The position numbers were made by a program, and so were the translations under genes. The notes below the pieces were generated by a model. That model saw only the letters and a program-made list of their open reading frames with translations, was not told where the DNA came from and ran no database searches. Below, piece by piece: positions 15,785-22,972 of a DNA stretch of 64,000 bases. This DNA is from Amycolatopsis sp. WQ 127309. Lineage in GTDB: Bacteria > Actinomycetota > Actinomycetes > Mycobacteriales > Pseudonocardiaceae. How positions within the stretch are numbered: the stretch's first letter is position 1; each line of letters begins with the position of its first letter. Location of the stretch: the NCBI RefSeq assembly GCF_023023025.1, contig NZ_CP095481.1, positions 10,677,001-10,741,000 of the forward strand, in the 5' to 3' direction.

Positions 15785-16355
15785 CGGCTCCGGCGTGGAC
15801 ATGGTCCCCACCCCCGTCAAGATCATCATCGCCGGCGGGTTCGGCGCGGGGAAGACGACGATGGTCGGCTCGGTGAGCGAGATCCCGCCGCTGACGACCG
15901 AAGAGGTGCTGACCGAGGCCAGCGCGGGCGTCGACGACCTGTCCGGCGTGGAGCGCAAGAAAACCACGACGGTCGCGCTCGACTTCGGCCGCATCACGAT
16001 CTCGCCGCGGCACGTGCTGTACCTGTTCGGCACGCCGGGGCAGGCCCGCTTCTGGTTCATGTGGGACGACCTGGCGCGCGGCGCGATCGGCACCATCGTG
16101 CTCATCGACACCCGGCGCCTGGAGACCAGCTTCGCCGCCATCGACTTCTTCGAACGCCGGAAGATCCCGTTCGTCGTCGCGGTCAACTGCTTCGACAACG
16201 CGCCGCGGTACACCCCGGACGAAATCCGGGAAGCGTTGGTCATTCCCGACCGGGTGCCCATCGTCATGTGTGACGCACGTGACCGGGATTCCAGCAAACT
16301 GGCCCTGATTCGTCTGGTCAAGCACGCGATGACCGTGATACCGGCGACGGTCTGA
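15765..16355 (+). CDS. Conservon small GTPase (CvnD-like)
   Basis: The 196-aa Ras-like ATP/GTP-binding protein has a P-loop IIAGGFGAGKTTMVG near residues 20-35, switch region TTTVALDFGRIT, G3 motif FGTPGQARF and G4-like VAVNCFDNAP. It completes the four-gene conservon (kinase, roadblock, DUF742, GTPase). The ATG lies 20 nt inside the DUF742 gene, so translation is coupled. Conservons regulate development and secondary metabolism in Streptomyces. No P450 (cvnE/F) follows here. Confidence 0.95.
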   Translation: MASSSTDGSGVDMVPTPVKIIIAGGFGAGKTTMVGSVSEIPPLTTEEVLTEASAGVDDLSGVERKKTTTVALDFGRITISPRHVLYLFGTPGQARFWFMWDDLARGAIGTIVLIDTRRLETSFAAIDFFERRKIPFVVAVNCFDNAPRYTPDEIREALVIPDRVPIVMCDARDRDSSKLALIRLVKHAMTVIPATV

Positions 16356-16463
16356 TGTCTTGATCCTGTCCGGTCGAGACAGTGCCGTTTCCCTGCGTGG
16401 CCAGGGGGAACGCCGGCAAACCCACATGGCGCAATTGGTTGGACCACCCGGGTAGAGCTTTTT

Positions 16464-16491
16464 AGTTGAGGGTGCACTCAACTGATAGCAT
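16464..16491 (+). promoter_or_regulatory. Leaderless promoter with palindromic operator for the prenyltransferase operon
   Basis: AGTTGAG (16464-16470) and CTCAACT (16477-16483) form a 7-bp inverted repeat with a 6-nt spacer, directly upstream of the -10 hexamer TAGCAT (16486-16491), which sits 6 nt before the GTG at 16498. A bound dimer would cover the -35 region, so the operon is probably repressed or activated by an unlinked regulator. Confidence 0.6.
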
Positions 16492-16497
16492 CCGGTC

Positions 16498-17586
16498 GTG
16501 ACCAGTCGATTGCCGTGGTTTCCCGAATATATAAGGGAAAACTACCCCGCACGGGGACGGCTGTTCGGAGATTTCCTGGGTGGTCTCTGGGCGACGGCGT
16601 GCGACGCGCTCGAGGTCCCGGTCGAGCAGGCTGTCCGGACCACCCGGATGCTGCGCGGGCTGCTTCCTTCGTGGAGCGGCGACGCGATCGGCCTGAAGCC
16701 CGCCCGGCCGTCCTACGTGGCCGGAGACGGGTTCCCGGCCGAGCTGTCGGTGAACTGGGCCGGGGACCACCCGGAACTGCGCGTGCTGTTCGACACCCTC
16801 GACGAACAGGACCCGGATTCTCCTGTGGACACGGGGGAAACGCGGTACTGGGGACGGATCCACGAGCTCTTCACGACCCACGCCGGCCGGCCGTCGACGG
16901 CGCCGCTGTGGCACTCGCTCGCCTGGCGGCCGCCGGCGCGGATCGTCCACAAGTCCTACTTCGGCCTGTACGAGTGGCCGCCGGCCCACCGCTACGCGGC
17001 GGTGGGCGAGGCCATGGACCGGCTCGGCCTGACCACCGCGTGGGACGACGCGCGCCGCCGGGTGGAGAGCGCCGCCGGCGAGCGGGAGATCGAGTTCTTC
17101 GCCGTCGACGTCGCCGACGGCGCCGACGCGCGGGTGAAGATCTACTACCGCAACCACGGCGCCGACGTCGCCGAGATGAACCGCGTCGCGGCCGCGGCGG
17201 GCCGCCACGACGCCGAAAGCGCTCTCACCGCCTACCGGACGTTGGCCGGCGGCGCGGAAAGCGCCGGCGAAGCCGCGTTGAGCTGCCTGGCGTTCCGGTC
17301 CGGACTGGACCGGGCCGCCGAGGCCACGACCTACCTCCGCCTCCCCTCGCTCGCCGCCGGCGACGCCGAAGCCGTGGACCGCACGGCCGCGCTGCTGCGC
17401 GGCGAGGGCGTCGACCCCGGCCGGTTCCGCGCGCTCGCCGCCGCGCTGGCGCCCGGGCCGCTCGAGGAGAGCCGAGGCCTGCTCGAACTGGTCAGCCACC
17501 GCGCCGCGGGCCGGCGCGGCGACATCACGACGTACTTCCGGTTCCCCGTCTACGACCAGACCCTTGCCACTGTCGATCTTGGGTAG
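16498..17586 (+). CDS. DMATS-type (tryptophan dimethylallyltransferase family) aromatic prenyltransferase
   Basis: The 362-aa soluble enzyme matches the length of bacterial indole prenyltransferases of the ABBA/DMATS fold. The PT-barrel strand motifs are visible: AELSVNW with Glu82 in the place of the catalytic base, ARVKIYYRNH (211-220) carrying diphosphate-binding Lys/Tyr residues, ATTYLRLPS (276-284) and ITTYFRFPVY (343-352), the last two being duplicated barrel strands. Such enzymes attach dimethylallyl groups to tryptophan or indoles without an NDxxD motif. Leaderless GTG start. It heads an operon with a diiron-oxidase-like protein 58 nt downstream. The aromatic acceptor is unknown. Confidence 0.72.
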   Translation: MTSRLPWFPEYIRENYPARGRLFGDFLGGLWATACDALEVPVEQAVRTTRMLRGLLPSWSGDAIGLKPARPSYVAGDGFPAELSVNWAGDHPELRVLFDTLDEQDPDSPVDTGETRYWGRIHELFTTHAGRPSTAPLWHSLAWRPPARIVHKSYFGLYEWPPAHRYAAVGEAMDRLGLTTAWDDARRRVESAAGEREIEFFAVDVADGADARVKIYYRNHGADVAEMNRVAAAAGRHDAESALTAYRTLAGGAESAGEAALSCLAFRSGLDRAAEATTYLRLPSLAAGDAEAVDRTAALLRGEGVDPGRFRALAAALAPGPLEESRGLLELVSHRAAGRRGDITTYFRFPVYDQTLATVDLG

Positions 17587-17643
17587 TTTCGCCGGAAAGA
17601 TGATCACCCAGAGGGCTCACAGCACCACCGGAAGGAGCCGGCC

Positions 17644-18273
17644 ATGACCCAGCAGGACGTCGAGCGCGTCGCCGCCTACAACCAGGAGCGGCAGCGCGAG
17701 TACGAGTCGTCGGACCTGATCCGGCTGCTGACCGACGAGACCACGTCGGACGAGACCAAGAAGGCCGTGCTCACCTACCTGCAGCCGTGGTCGAACGCCT
17801 TCCAGCGGATGATCAGCGCGCGCGTCACCTTCGAGTCCGACCCGCAGCTGCGGGCACTCGCCCTGGAGCACCAGGAGGAGGAGATCGGGCACGACAAGAT
17901 CCTGGCCCGCAGCCGCGCGGACGACCGGGAGCTGGTCTGGGACCCGGTCATCGAGGCGGGCGCGTCGTGGTTCGTCGACCAGTTCGCGGTGCTGCCCGGG
18001 GTGCAGCGCGCCGTCCTCGCGCACCTCGCGCTCGAAGCCGGGAGCCTCGTGTTCAGCCAGGCGGGCACCCGGGCGTTCCCCGACGACGAGTACTTCGAGC
18101 TGCACGACGAGGCCGACGTCGAACACCTCGAAATGGGCTACGAAGTGTTGCGGCAGCGCAGCGACTGGACGGTCGAGGCGCTCGTGACCGTGCTGGACCG
18201 GGCCTGGCAGGTCATCGTCGTCGTCTCGAACCGCATCGCGGAGCGCGCACTGCGCGATACCGTCGCGGCATGA
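17644..18273 (+). CDS. Heme-oxygenase-like diiron oxidase/oxygenase (HDO) family protein
   Basis: The 209-aa all-helical protein has a ligand pattern that fits HDO (iron-containing redox) enzymes: Glu75 and His83 in LEHQEEEIGHD, Glu131 in ALEAGSLVF, Asp155/Asp158 and His161 in HDEADVEHLEMG. The family includes N-oxygenases, desaturases and decarboxylases acting on amino-acid-derived substrates. SD GGAAGGAG precedes the ATG. Its stop overlaps the next ATG (ATGA). The context suggests it oxidises a prenylated or amino-acid intermediate. A non-catalytic TenA-like protein is the alternative. Confidence 0.65.
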   Translation: MTQQDVERVAAYNQERQREYESSDLIRLLTDETTSDETKKAVLTYLQPWSNAFQRMISARVTFESDPQLRALALEHQEEEIGHDKILARSRADDRELVWDPVIEAGASWFVDQFAVLPGVQRAVLAHLALEAGSLVFSQAGTRAFPDDEYFELHDEADVEHLEMGYEVLRQRSDWTVEALVTVLDRAWQVIVVVSNRIAERALRDTVAA

Positions 18274-19094
18274 CCACGACCGAACCGGCCACGGCGGCCC
18301 GCGCCGTCGCCGTCGAAGCCGCGCGCACGTACCAGGAAGCCTTCGGAGAGCGCCTGCTCGCGGCGTACCTCCTGGGCAGCCTGTCCTACGGCGGCTACTC
18401 GCCCGCCGTCAGCGACATCGACCTGGCCGTCGTCCTCGCCGACCGCCACGACGACGACCCGGCGACGTTCGAGGCCCTCGGCGAGTCGCTGCGGGAGCGC
18501 GGTCCGTTGCACCGCAAGCTGTCCGTGTTCTGGGGCTCGCTGCCGGCCCTGAGCCGCGGCGAGCAGGACGGGCGCTTCCCGGCGATCGACCGGCTCGAGC
18601 TGGCCGAGCACGCCACGCTCCTGTTCGGCGAGGAGGTCACCGCGAAGGTGGCCCGCCCGGACAGCGAGCAGCTGCGGGTGGAGAGCGCGCGGTTCGCCGT
18701 CGCCGTCCTGGCGACCGACGAGGTGCTCGGCGAGTTCGCCCGCCCGAAGCGGCTGCTGGCCGACCCGGTGTGGTTCACGAAGGCGGTGTTCTTCCCGCTC
18801 CGCTTCGGGTACACGGGCACAACGGCGACCGGCCGCGCGGCGACCAACGACGAGGCGATCACGTGGTACCTCGGCCGTCCCGACGCCTCGGCGGCGCCGC
18901 TGGTCCACCTGGCCCGGCAGGTCCGCGAGGGCCGGCCGCTCAACCCCGCGGAGGCCGAGCCGCAGCTGCTGGCCCACCTGCGGCCGCTGTATCGCCAGTA
19001 CGTCGAGGAGGAGACGGCCCGCCTGCGCGAGGCCGGCGCTCCCGAGGACCTCGTGGCGGCGTTCACCTCCTGGCACGAGCAGCTCTCGTCGTGA
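18270..19094 (+). CDS. Nucleotidyltransferase-domain protein
   Basis: The 274-aa protein has an N-terminal polymerase-beta-like nucleotidyltransferase core: LLGSLSYGGYSPAVSDIDLAVV (residues 34-55), with the GSxxxG motif and metal-binding Asp49/Asp51. The C-terminal half is helical and resembles the substrate domain of aminoglycoside or small-molecule adenylyltransferases. The ATG overlaps the HDO stop and the stop overlaps the next GTG, so it is embedded in the prenyltransferase operon. It could adenylylate the pathway product (tailoring or self-resistance). This is inference. Confidence 0.8.
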   Translation: MTTTEPATAARAVAVEAARTYQEAFGERLLAAYLLGSLSYGGYSPAVSDIDLAVVLADRHDDDPATFEALGESLRERGPLHRKLSVFWGSLPALSRGEQDGRFPAIDRLELAEHATLLFGEEVTAKVARPDSEQLRVESARFAVAVLATDEVLGEFARPKRLLADPVWFTKAVFFPLRFGYTGTTATGRAATNDEAITWYLGRPDASAAPLVHLARQVREGRPLNPAEAEPQLLAHLRPLYRQYVEEETARLREAGAPEDLVAAFTSWHEQLSS

Positions 19095-19429
19095 CCGGGT
19101 GGGCCGAGGTGAGCACCGACCCGCTGGACGCGGTGCTCGACCAGGCCGTCACCGCGCAGCTGAACGCGGTCGGCGCGCGGGCCGGGCTGGCGCCCCTGGC
19201 GTGGCGGCTGGCGGCGGTCCAGGTCACCACCCACGCCGGACCGCCGGAGCGGCCGGAAGCATTGACCGAACCGCGCGTCAAGATCAGCGGGACCGCCGCG
19301 GAACCCGGGGCCGCCCGGGAGTGGGCCCGGCTGTTCGACCTCGCCGAAGCCACGAACGGCCCGGCCGGCCGGCTGATCTTCGCCGGCCACCCGGGACGGT
19401 TCGTCGTCGAGGTCTCGGCCGGCGCCTGA
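19091..19429 (+). CDS. Small protein at the end of the prenyltransferase operon
   Basis: The 112-aa protein starts at GTG 19091, overlapping the previous stop (GTGA). It is acidic and mixed alpha/beta: VLDQAVTAQLNAVGARAGLAPLAWRL, a middle strand VQVTTHAG, and a final GRLIFAGHPGRFVVEVSA. No family recognised. Translational coupling argues that it works with the nucleotidyltransferase, possibly as a partner or immunity-type protein. Confidence 0.65.
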   Translation: MTGWAEVSTDPLDAVLDQAVTAQLNAVGARAGLAPLAWRLAAVQVTTHAGPPERPEALTEPRVKISGTAAEPGAAREWARLFDLAEATNGPAGRLIFAGHPGRFVVEVSAGA

Positions 19430-19437
19430 CGGGCCCC

Positions 19438-19467
19438 GCCGGGACCTGCCCCCGAACAGGTCCCGGC
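19438..19467. terminator. Bidirectional terminator hairpin
   Basis: GCCGGGACCTG (19438-19448) pairs perfectly with CAGGTCCCGGC (19457-19467) around an 8-nt loop, between the convergent prenyltransferase and 2-MIB operons. Confidence 0.8.
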
Positions 19468-19480
19468 AGGCTCGGTGCCC

Positions 19481-20587
19481 TCAGGTCCGGTAGCGCGGGT
19501 TGGTGGCGTGCCACTCGTAGCCGCCGCCCATCCAGGATCGCACCCCCTTCAGGAAGCGGTGCAGTTCCGGCGCGGGCACCGCGAGCAGTTCCCGGTGCCC
19601 CGCCTCGAACTCGCGGACGAGCTTGTTGTGCAGCTCCACGGTGGCCTCGGTGGCCTCCTCGATCGAGCACCCGCGGTCGGCCGCGATCTGCAGGACCATG
19701 TTGCACACCGGGTTCTCGTCGGCGGCGTCCTTCGCCACCGAGTACAGGTCGTTCACCAGCACGCAGGCGGTGCCGGCGCGCATCATCGCCCGGCGCACGC
19801 GCGGGTCGTAGTAGTGCGCGGCGGGCAGTTCGTAGCCGCCGACCGGGTCGCAGAGCGTCATCGACGTGTAGAAGCTGTCGTGCTGGCGCGCGGCGAGGTA
19901 CTCCCACGCCGGCGGGTACTTCGCCGTGTAGCGCCAGGCCGCGTACGCGTCCCAGCTGACGAACATCGAGAACGTCGCGTAGCAGACGCGCTGCACCTGC
20001 GTCGGCGTGCCGTGCCGGCCCAGGTGCCCGATCGCCGAGTTCAGCCCGACCAGGATCGGGTCGGCCCGCAGGGCTTCGTCGAGCGCGTCGGTGAACTCGC
20101 CCGCCGGGGCGACCGGGTCCATCGCCGCCATCACCAGCGCCAGCCGCGGCGGGAGCTCGGTCGGCGACGCGCCGAGCGCGCTGTCGTCGGCGTAGTAGTC
20201 GTCCGCGGCCCACCACACGGCGTTGAGCTGCGCGGCGATCAGCAGCAGGTCCGGGTCCGCGCTGTCGGGGTGGGCCAGCACCGCCAGGCGCCCGAAGCCC
20301 GCCTTGGCGATCTGCTCGAGCCCCGCCCCGGTGAACCCGCACTCCAGCGCCCACGCGACGAGCCGCCGGTCGACCTCCCCGGCCAGCGGCTCGTCGACGC
20401 GCTCGACCACCGGGACGTACAGCGGCGACGCCGTCCCGTCACCCCACTGCCGTTCGACGTACACCGGGTCGTCGGCGAGCTGCGCCGAGAGCCGGGCCGC
20501 GGACGTGCCGATCCCCGACGGGCCCGCGGAGAACGCGAGCGCGTCGTCCAGCGTCCACAAAGGACACTCGGGAACGGTGCCGGTCAT
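19481..20587 (-). CDS. 2-Methylisoborneol synthase (terpene cyclase)
   Basis: The 368-aa class I terpene synthase would cyclise 2-methyl-GPP to 2-methylisoborneol, the earthy odorant. The metal-binding Asp-rich motif is DDYYADD, characteristic of MIB synthases, and the NSE-type motif is VNDLYSVAKD. The C-terminus GGYEWHATNPRYRT matches the family. It lacks the long Pro-rich N-terminal extension of some Streptomyces homologues. It lies 15 nt downstream of the GPP methyltransferase, with SD GAGGGG. The pairing makes the assignment strong. Confidence 0.92.
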   Translation of the reverse strand: MTGTVPECPLWTLDDALAFSAGPSGIGTSAARLSAQLADDPVYVERQWGDGTASPLYVPVVERVDEPLAGEVDRRLVAWALECGFTGAGLEQIAKAGFGRLAVLAHPDSADPDLLLIAAQLNAVWWAADDYYADDSALGASPTELPPRLALVMAAMDPVAPAGEFTDALDEALRADPILVGLNSAIGHLGRHGTPTQVQRVCYATFSMFVSWDAYAAWRYTAKYPPAWEYLAARQHDSFYTSMTLCDPVGGYELPAAHYYDPRVRRAMMRAGTACVLVNDLYSVAKDAADENPVCNMVLQIAADRGCSIEEATEATVELHNKLVREFEAGHRELLAVPAPELHRFLKGVRSWMGGGYEWHATNPRYRT

Positions 20588-20602
20588 CGGGAATCCCCTC
20601 GC

Positions 20603-21454
20603 TCAGATCCGGTCGGCGGCGATGAGCAGGTAGTGGAAGCTGCCTTCGCGGTAGGCCGTGAGGAACGGGTCCTCGATCCCGGTGGCCACCGACGACTGCG
20701 CGCGCAGCTCCCAGTACGGGATCGTGGCCGCGGTGAGGTCGACGACGTTGATGGGCACGAAACCGTTGGCGGACAGGGCCTTGAAGTAGTCGCCGCGGGC
20801 GTGGATGTTGCAGATGTAGTGCTGGTCGATCTGGCTCACCGCGCGCGACCGGCCACCGGTCACGTCGTTGTAGCACCCGGTGATGGTGACGTACCGGCCG
20901 CCCGGCGCGAGCTGGCGGGCGTGCTCGGCGAAGAGCTGGTGCAGGTCGACGTACATCGTGCTCTCGTTGTTCCAGATGCCCTTGAAGGCACCGGTTTCGA
21001 AGCCCGTGTCGAGCATGTTGCGCAGGTGGTACTGCACCTGGTCGGCGACCCCGCGCTTGGCCGCCTGCTCGTTGGCGAACGCGACCTGCTGCTCCGAAAT
21101 GGACACGCCGTCGACCCGGCAGCCGAAGCGGTGGTTGGCCATGATGCTGCTGCCGCCGCGGCCGCAGCCGGCGTCGAGCAGCCGGTCGCCGGGGCCGATC
21201 GCGCCGAGGTGGTCGAGGAGCACCTCGGCCTGCGCGGTTTCCAGCCGGTGCATTTCCGCGATGATCGTGGCGTCCCGGACGTCTTCGGGTGCCTCCAGCA
21301 CCGCGGGGTCGTATTCGCCGATGCCGTAGTGGTGGTGGTAGAGCCCGTCGACGTCGCCCAGCCGGAGGTTCACCGGATCCTTTTCCCGGTTCCAGTAGTC
21401 GGCGATCGACTGCTGGTACGCGCTGCGGATCACGGGCTGGTCGGTGGAAATCAC
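20603..21454 (-). CDS. Geranyl diphosphate 2-C-methyltransferase
   Basis: The 283-aa SAM-dependent methyltransferase forms 2-methyl-GPP. It shows near-diagnostic family segments: YWNREKDPVNLRLGDVDGLYHH close to the N-terminus, the SAM loop LLDAGCGRGGSS, TGCYNDVTGGRSRAVSQID and AATIPYWELRAQSSVATG. The GTG start at 21454 is chosen for the SD AAGGAG 7 nt upstream; a long in-frame extension has no coding character. First gene of the 2-MIB operon. The cyclic-nucleotide-binding protein often found with these genes is absent here. Confidence 0.93.
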   Translation of the reverse strand: MISTDQPVIRSAYQQSIADYWNREKDPVNLRLGDVDGLYHHHYGIGEYDPAVLEAPEDVRDATIIAEMHRLETAQAEVLLDHLGAIGPGDRLLDAGCGRGGSSIMANHRFGCRVDGVSISEQQVAFANEQAAKRGVADQVQYHLRNMLDTGFETGAFKGIWNNESTMYVDLHQLFAEHARQLAPGGRYVTITGCYNDVTGGRSRAVSQIDQHYICNIHARGDYFKALSANGFVPINVVDLTAATIPYWELRAQSSVATGIEDPFLTAYREGSFHYLLIAADRI

Positions 21455-21826
21455 GGGCGGCTCCTTCTTTTTCCCACGCCGGAAAGAATGGGCCGGACGA
21501 TTTCCCTCGGCCCGATGAGCAACGCTAGCGGCCCGTTGTCGGGGGTCACAAGAACGTTCACTCCGGTAAACGGAAGACGTCCGGTTCCGCGGCCTGATCG
21601 GCCTATTCGGCTCCCCAGGCGGACCGGATCGCGACGGCGGGAACAACCCGGGCGGCCGATTGCGTTCCCTGGTCGGATGACGCCGGACGACAGCGGGTGA
21701 ACGCGCCGCCGCCGGCCTGGCGGACGACCGACACCGGTTTCGGGGTTCCCCCGCGCCGATGGTCCACTGTGGAGGAACCGGCCGCCGTGCTCGCGACGCG
21801 CGGTACCCGCTCGGTAGGGTGGGCGG
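21455..21826. other. Intergenic region between 2-MIB operon and MarR gene
   Basis: These 372 bp have no credible ORF. They contain the divergent promoters: on the plus side TAGGGT (21815-21820), 6 nt before the MarR ATG. The 8-bp palindrome GAACGTTC (about 21552-21559) sits where a 2-MIB operator could lie. Nothing else is recognised. Confidence 0.45.
21815..21820 (+). promoter_or_regulatory. Leaderless -10 of the marR gene at 21827
   Basis: TAGGGT, 6 nt before the ATG. The -35 region overlaps the upstream GGTACC sequence. Confidence 0.5.
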
Positions 21827-22288
21827 ATGGTCACCCGAGCCGAGCGCACCGCGACGGACCCCGATCTGGGCGTCCTGGCGGGCCGGCTCCTGTTCGCGGT
21901 GCAGCGGGAGCTGTTCACCACGCTGGCCACCCGGGGCTTCGGCGACCTGAACCCCCGCCACGGCGCCGTGCTCGCCTACCTGGACCCCGCCGGCGTGCGC
22001 GCGACCGAGCTGTCGCGCCTGTCCGGCCAGCACAAGCAGATCGTCGGCACGCTCGTCGACGAGCTGGAAGCCCTCGGCTACGTCGAGCGCCGGCCCGACC
22101 CGAGCGACCGCCGCGCGAAGCTGATCCGCCCCACCGCGCGCGGGCTCGACCAGATGCGCACCGCGGACGCGATCATGGCGGACATGCAGCGGCGGCACGC
22201 GCAGCGGCTCGGCGCCGAGGACTACGCGCGGTTCAAGCGGATGTTCACCGACATCACCGAGGAGCAGCGCGCGTTCGTCGCCGAGTGA
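21827..22288 (+). CDS. MarR family transcriptional regulator
   Basis: The 153-aa winged-helix protein includes LLFAVQRELFTTLATRGFGDLNPRHGAVLAYL, recognition segment ELSRLSGQHKQIVGTLVDELEALGYVER, wing DPSDRRAKLIRPTARG, and a C-terminal dimer helix. Leaderless ATG (TAGGGT 6 nt upstream). It is divergent from the 2-MIB operon and convergent with a TetR gene, and could control either its own gene or the methyltransferase. Ligand unknown. Confidence 0.9.
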   Translation: MVTRAERTATDPDLGVLAGRLLFAVQRELFTTLATRGFGDLNPRHGAVLAYLDPAGVRATELSRLSGQHKQIVGTLVDELEALGYVERRPDPSDRRAKLIRPTARGLDQMRTADAIMADMQRRHAQRLGAEDYARFKRMFTDITEEQRAFVAE

Positions 22289-22292
22289 CGCC

Positions 22293-22877
22293 TCACCGCG
22301 GCACGCGCAGCCCCGCGATGAGCAGCTCGACCAGCCGGCGCGCGTCGTAACCGGCGTCGGTGTCCGCGCCGATGCACAGGTTCCCGACGCCGCGCATGAG
22401 CTGCAGCGCCGCGACGTCGGCGCGGACCTCGCCGGCCACCACCGCGGCGTCGAGCAGCTCGGTGCACACCGGCACGAGCCGGTCGAGGAAGTACGCGTGC
22501 AGCGTCTCGAAGCCGGCTTGGTCGGACTGCATCGCCCCCGCCAGGCCGTGCTTGGTCACCAGGAAGCCGACGAACAGGTCGATCCACTGGGCCAGCGCGG
22601 CGTGCGGGCTTTCGGCGGCCGCGAGCAGGGCCGGGCCGGCCTCCGCGCAGGCTTCGACCTGGTGCCGGTAGACGGCGATGACCAGGTCCGCGCGGGTCGG
22701 GAAGTGGCGGTAGATCGTGCCCATCCCGACGCCGGCCTTGGCCGCGATGTCGCGCACCGGCGCGTCCACGCCGGAGGCGACGAACACCGCCGCGGCCGCG
22801 TCGAGCAGCGTCTCCTGGTTGCGCCGGGCGTCGGCCCGCTTCGGCCGTACCGACCCCTGGGCGCCCTCGTCCACCAC
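22293..22877 (-). CDS. TetR family regulator of the divergent AKR/LLM genes
   Basis: The 194-aa protein starts at GTG 22877, chosen for SD GGAGGA 6 nt upstream; an ATG at 22910 would place the start inside the operator. HTH spans residues about 16-60 (QETLLDAAAAVFVASGVDAPVRDIAAKAGVGMGTIYRHFPTR). The ligand domain is Leu/Ala-rich. It is divergent from the aldo-keto reductase across a double palindromic operator and presumably represses both directions. Confidence 0.9.
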   Translation of the reverse strand: MVDEGAQGSVRPKRADARRNQETLLDAAAAVFVASGVDAPVRDIAAKAGVGMGTIYRHFPTRADLVIAVYRHQVEACAEAGPALLAAAESPHAALAQWIDLFVGFLVTKHGLAGAMQSDQAGFETLHAYFLDRLVPVCTELLDAAVVAGEVRADVAALQLMRGVGNLCIGADTDAGYDARRLVELLIAGLRVPR

Positions 22878-22899
22878 GCCGTTCCTCCCGTCGGTTGCG

Positions 22900-22944
22900 A
22901 AACGGAACATTGCTCCGTATCGTTAGTGGAGCAACGTTCCGTTT
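22900..22944. promoter_or_regulatory. Large double operator between tetR and the aldo-keto reductase gene
   Basis: Arms of 17 bp at 22900-22916 and 22928-22944 are inverted copies with one mismatch and an 11-nt spacer. Each arm holds GGANCANTGNTCC-like symmetry (GGAACATTGCTCC and GGAGCAACGTTCC), so two TetR dimers could bind. It lies between the divergent start codons. Confidence 0.7.
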
Positions 22945-22972
22945 ATCCATGATGCCATGGAGGACCAGTCTC

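Noticed and set aside
16515..17603. 362-aa alternative frame over the prenyltransferase
   Set aside because: Same length but Arg/Pro-rich; the 16498 frame has prenyltransferase strand motifs and a leaderless promoter.
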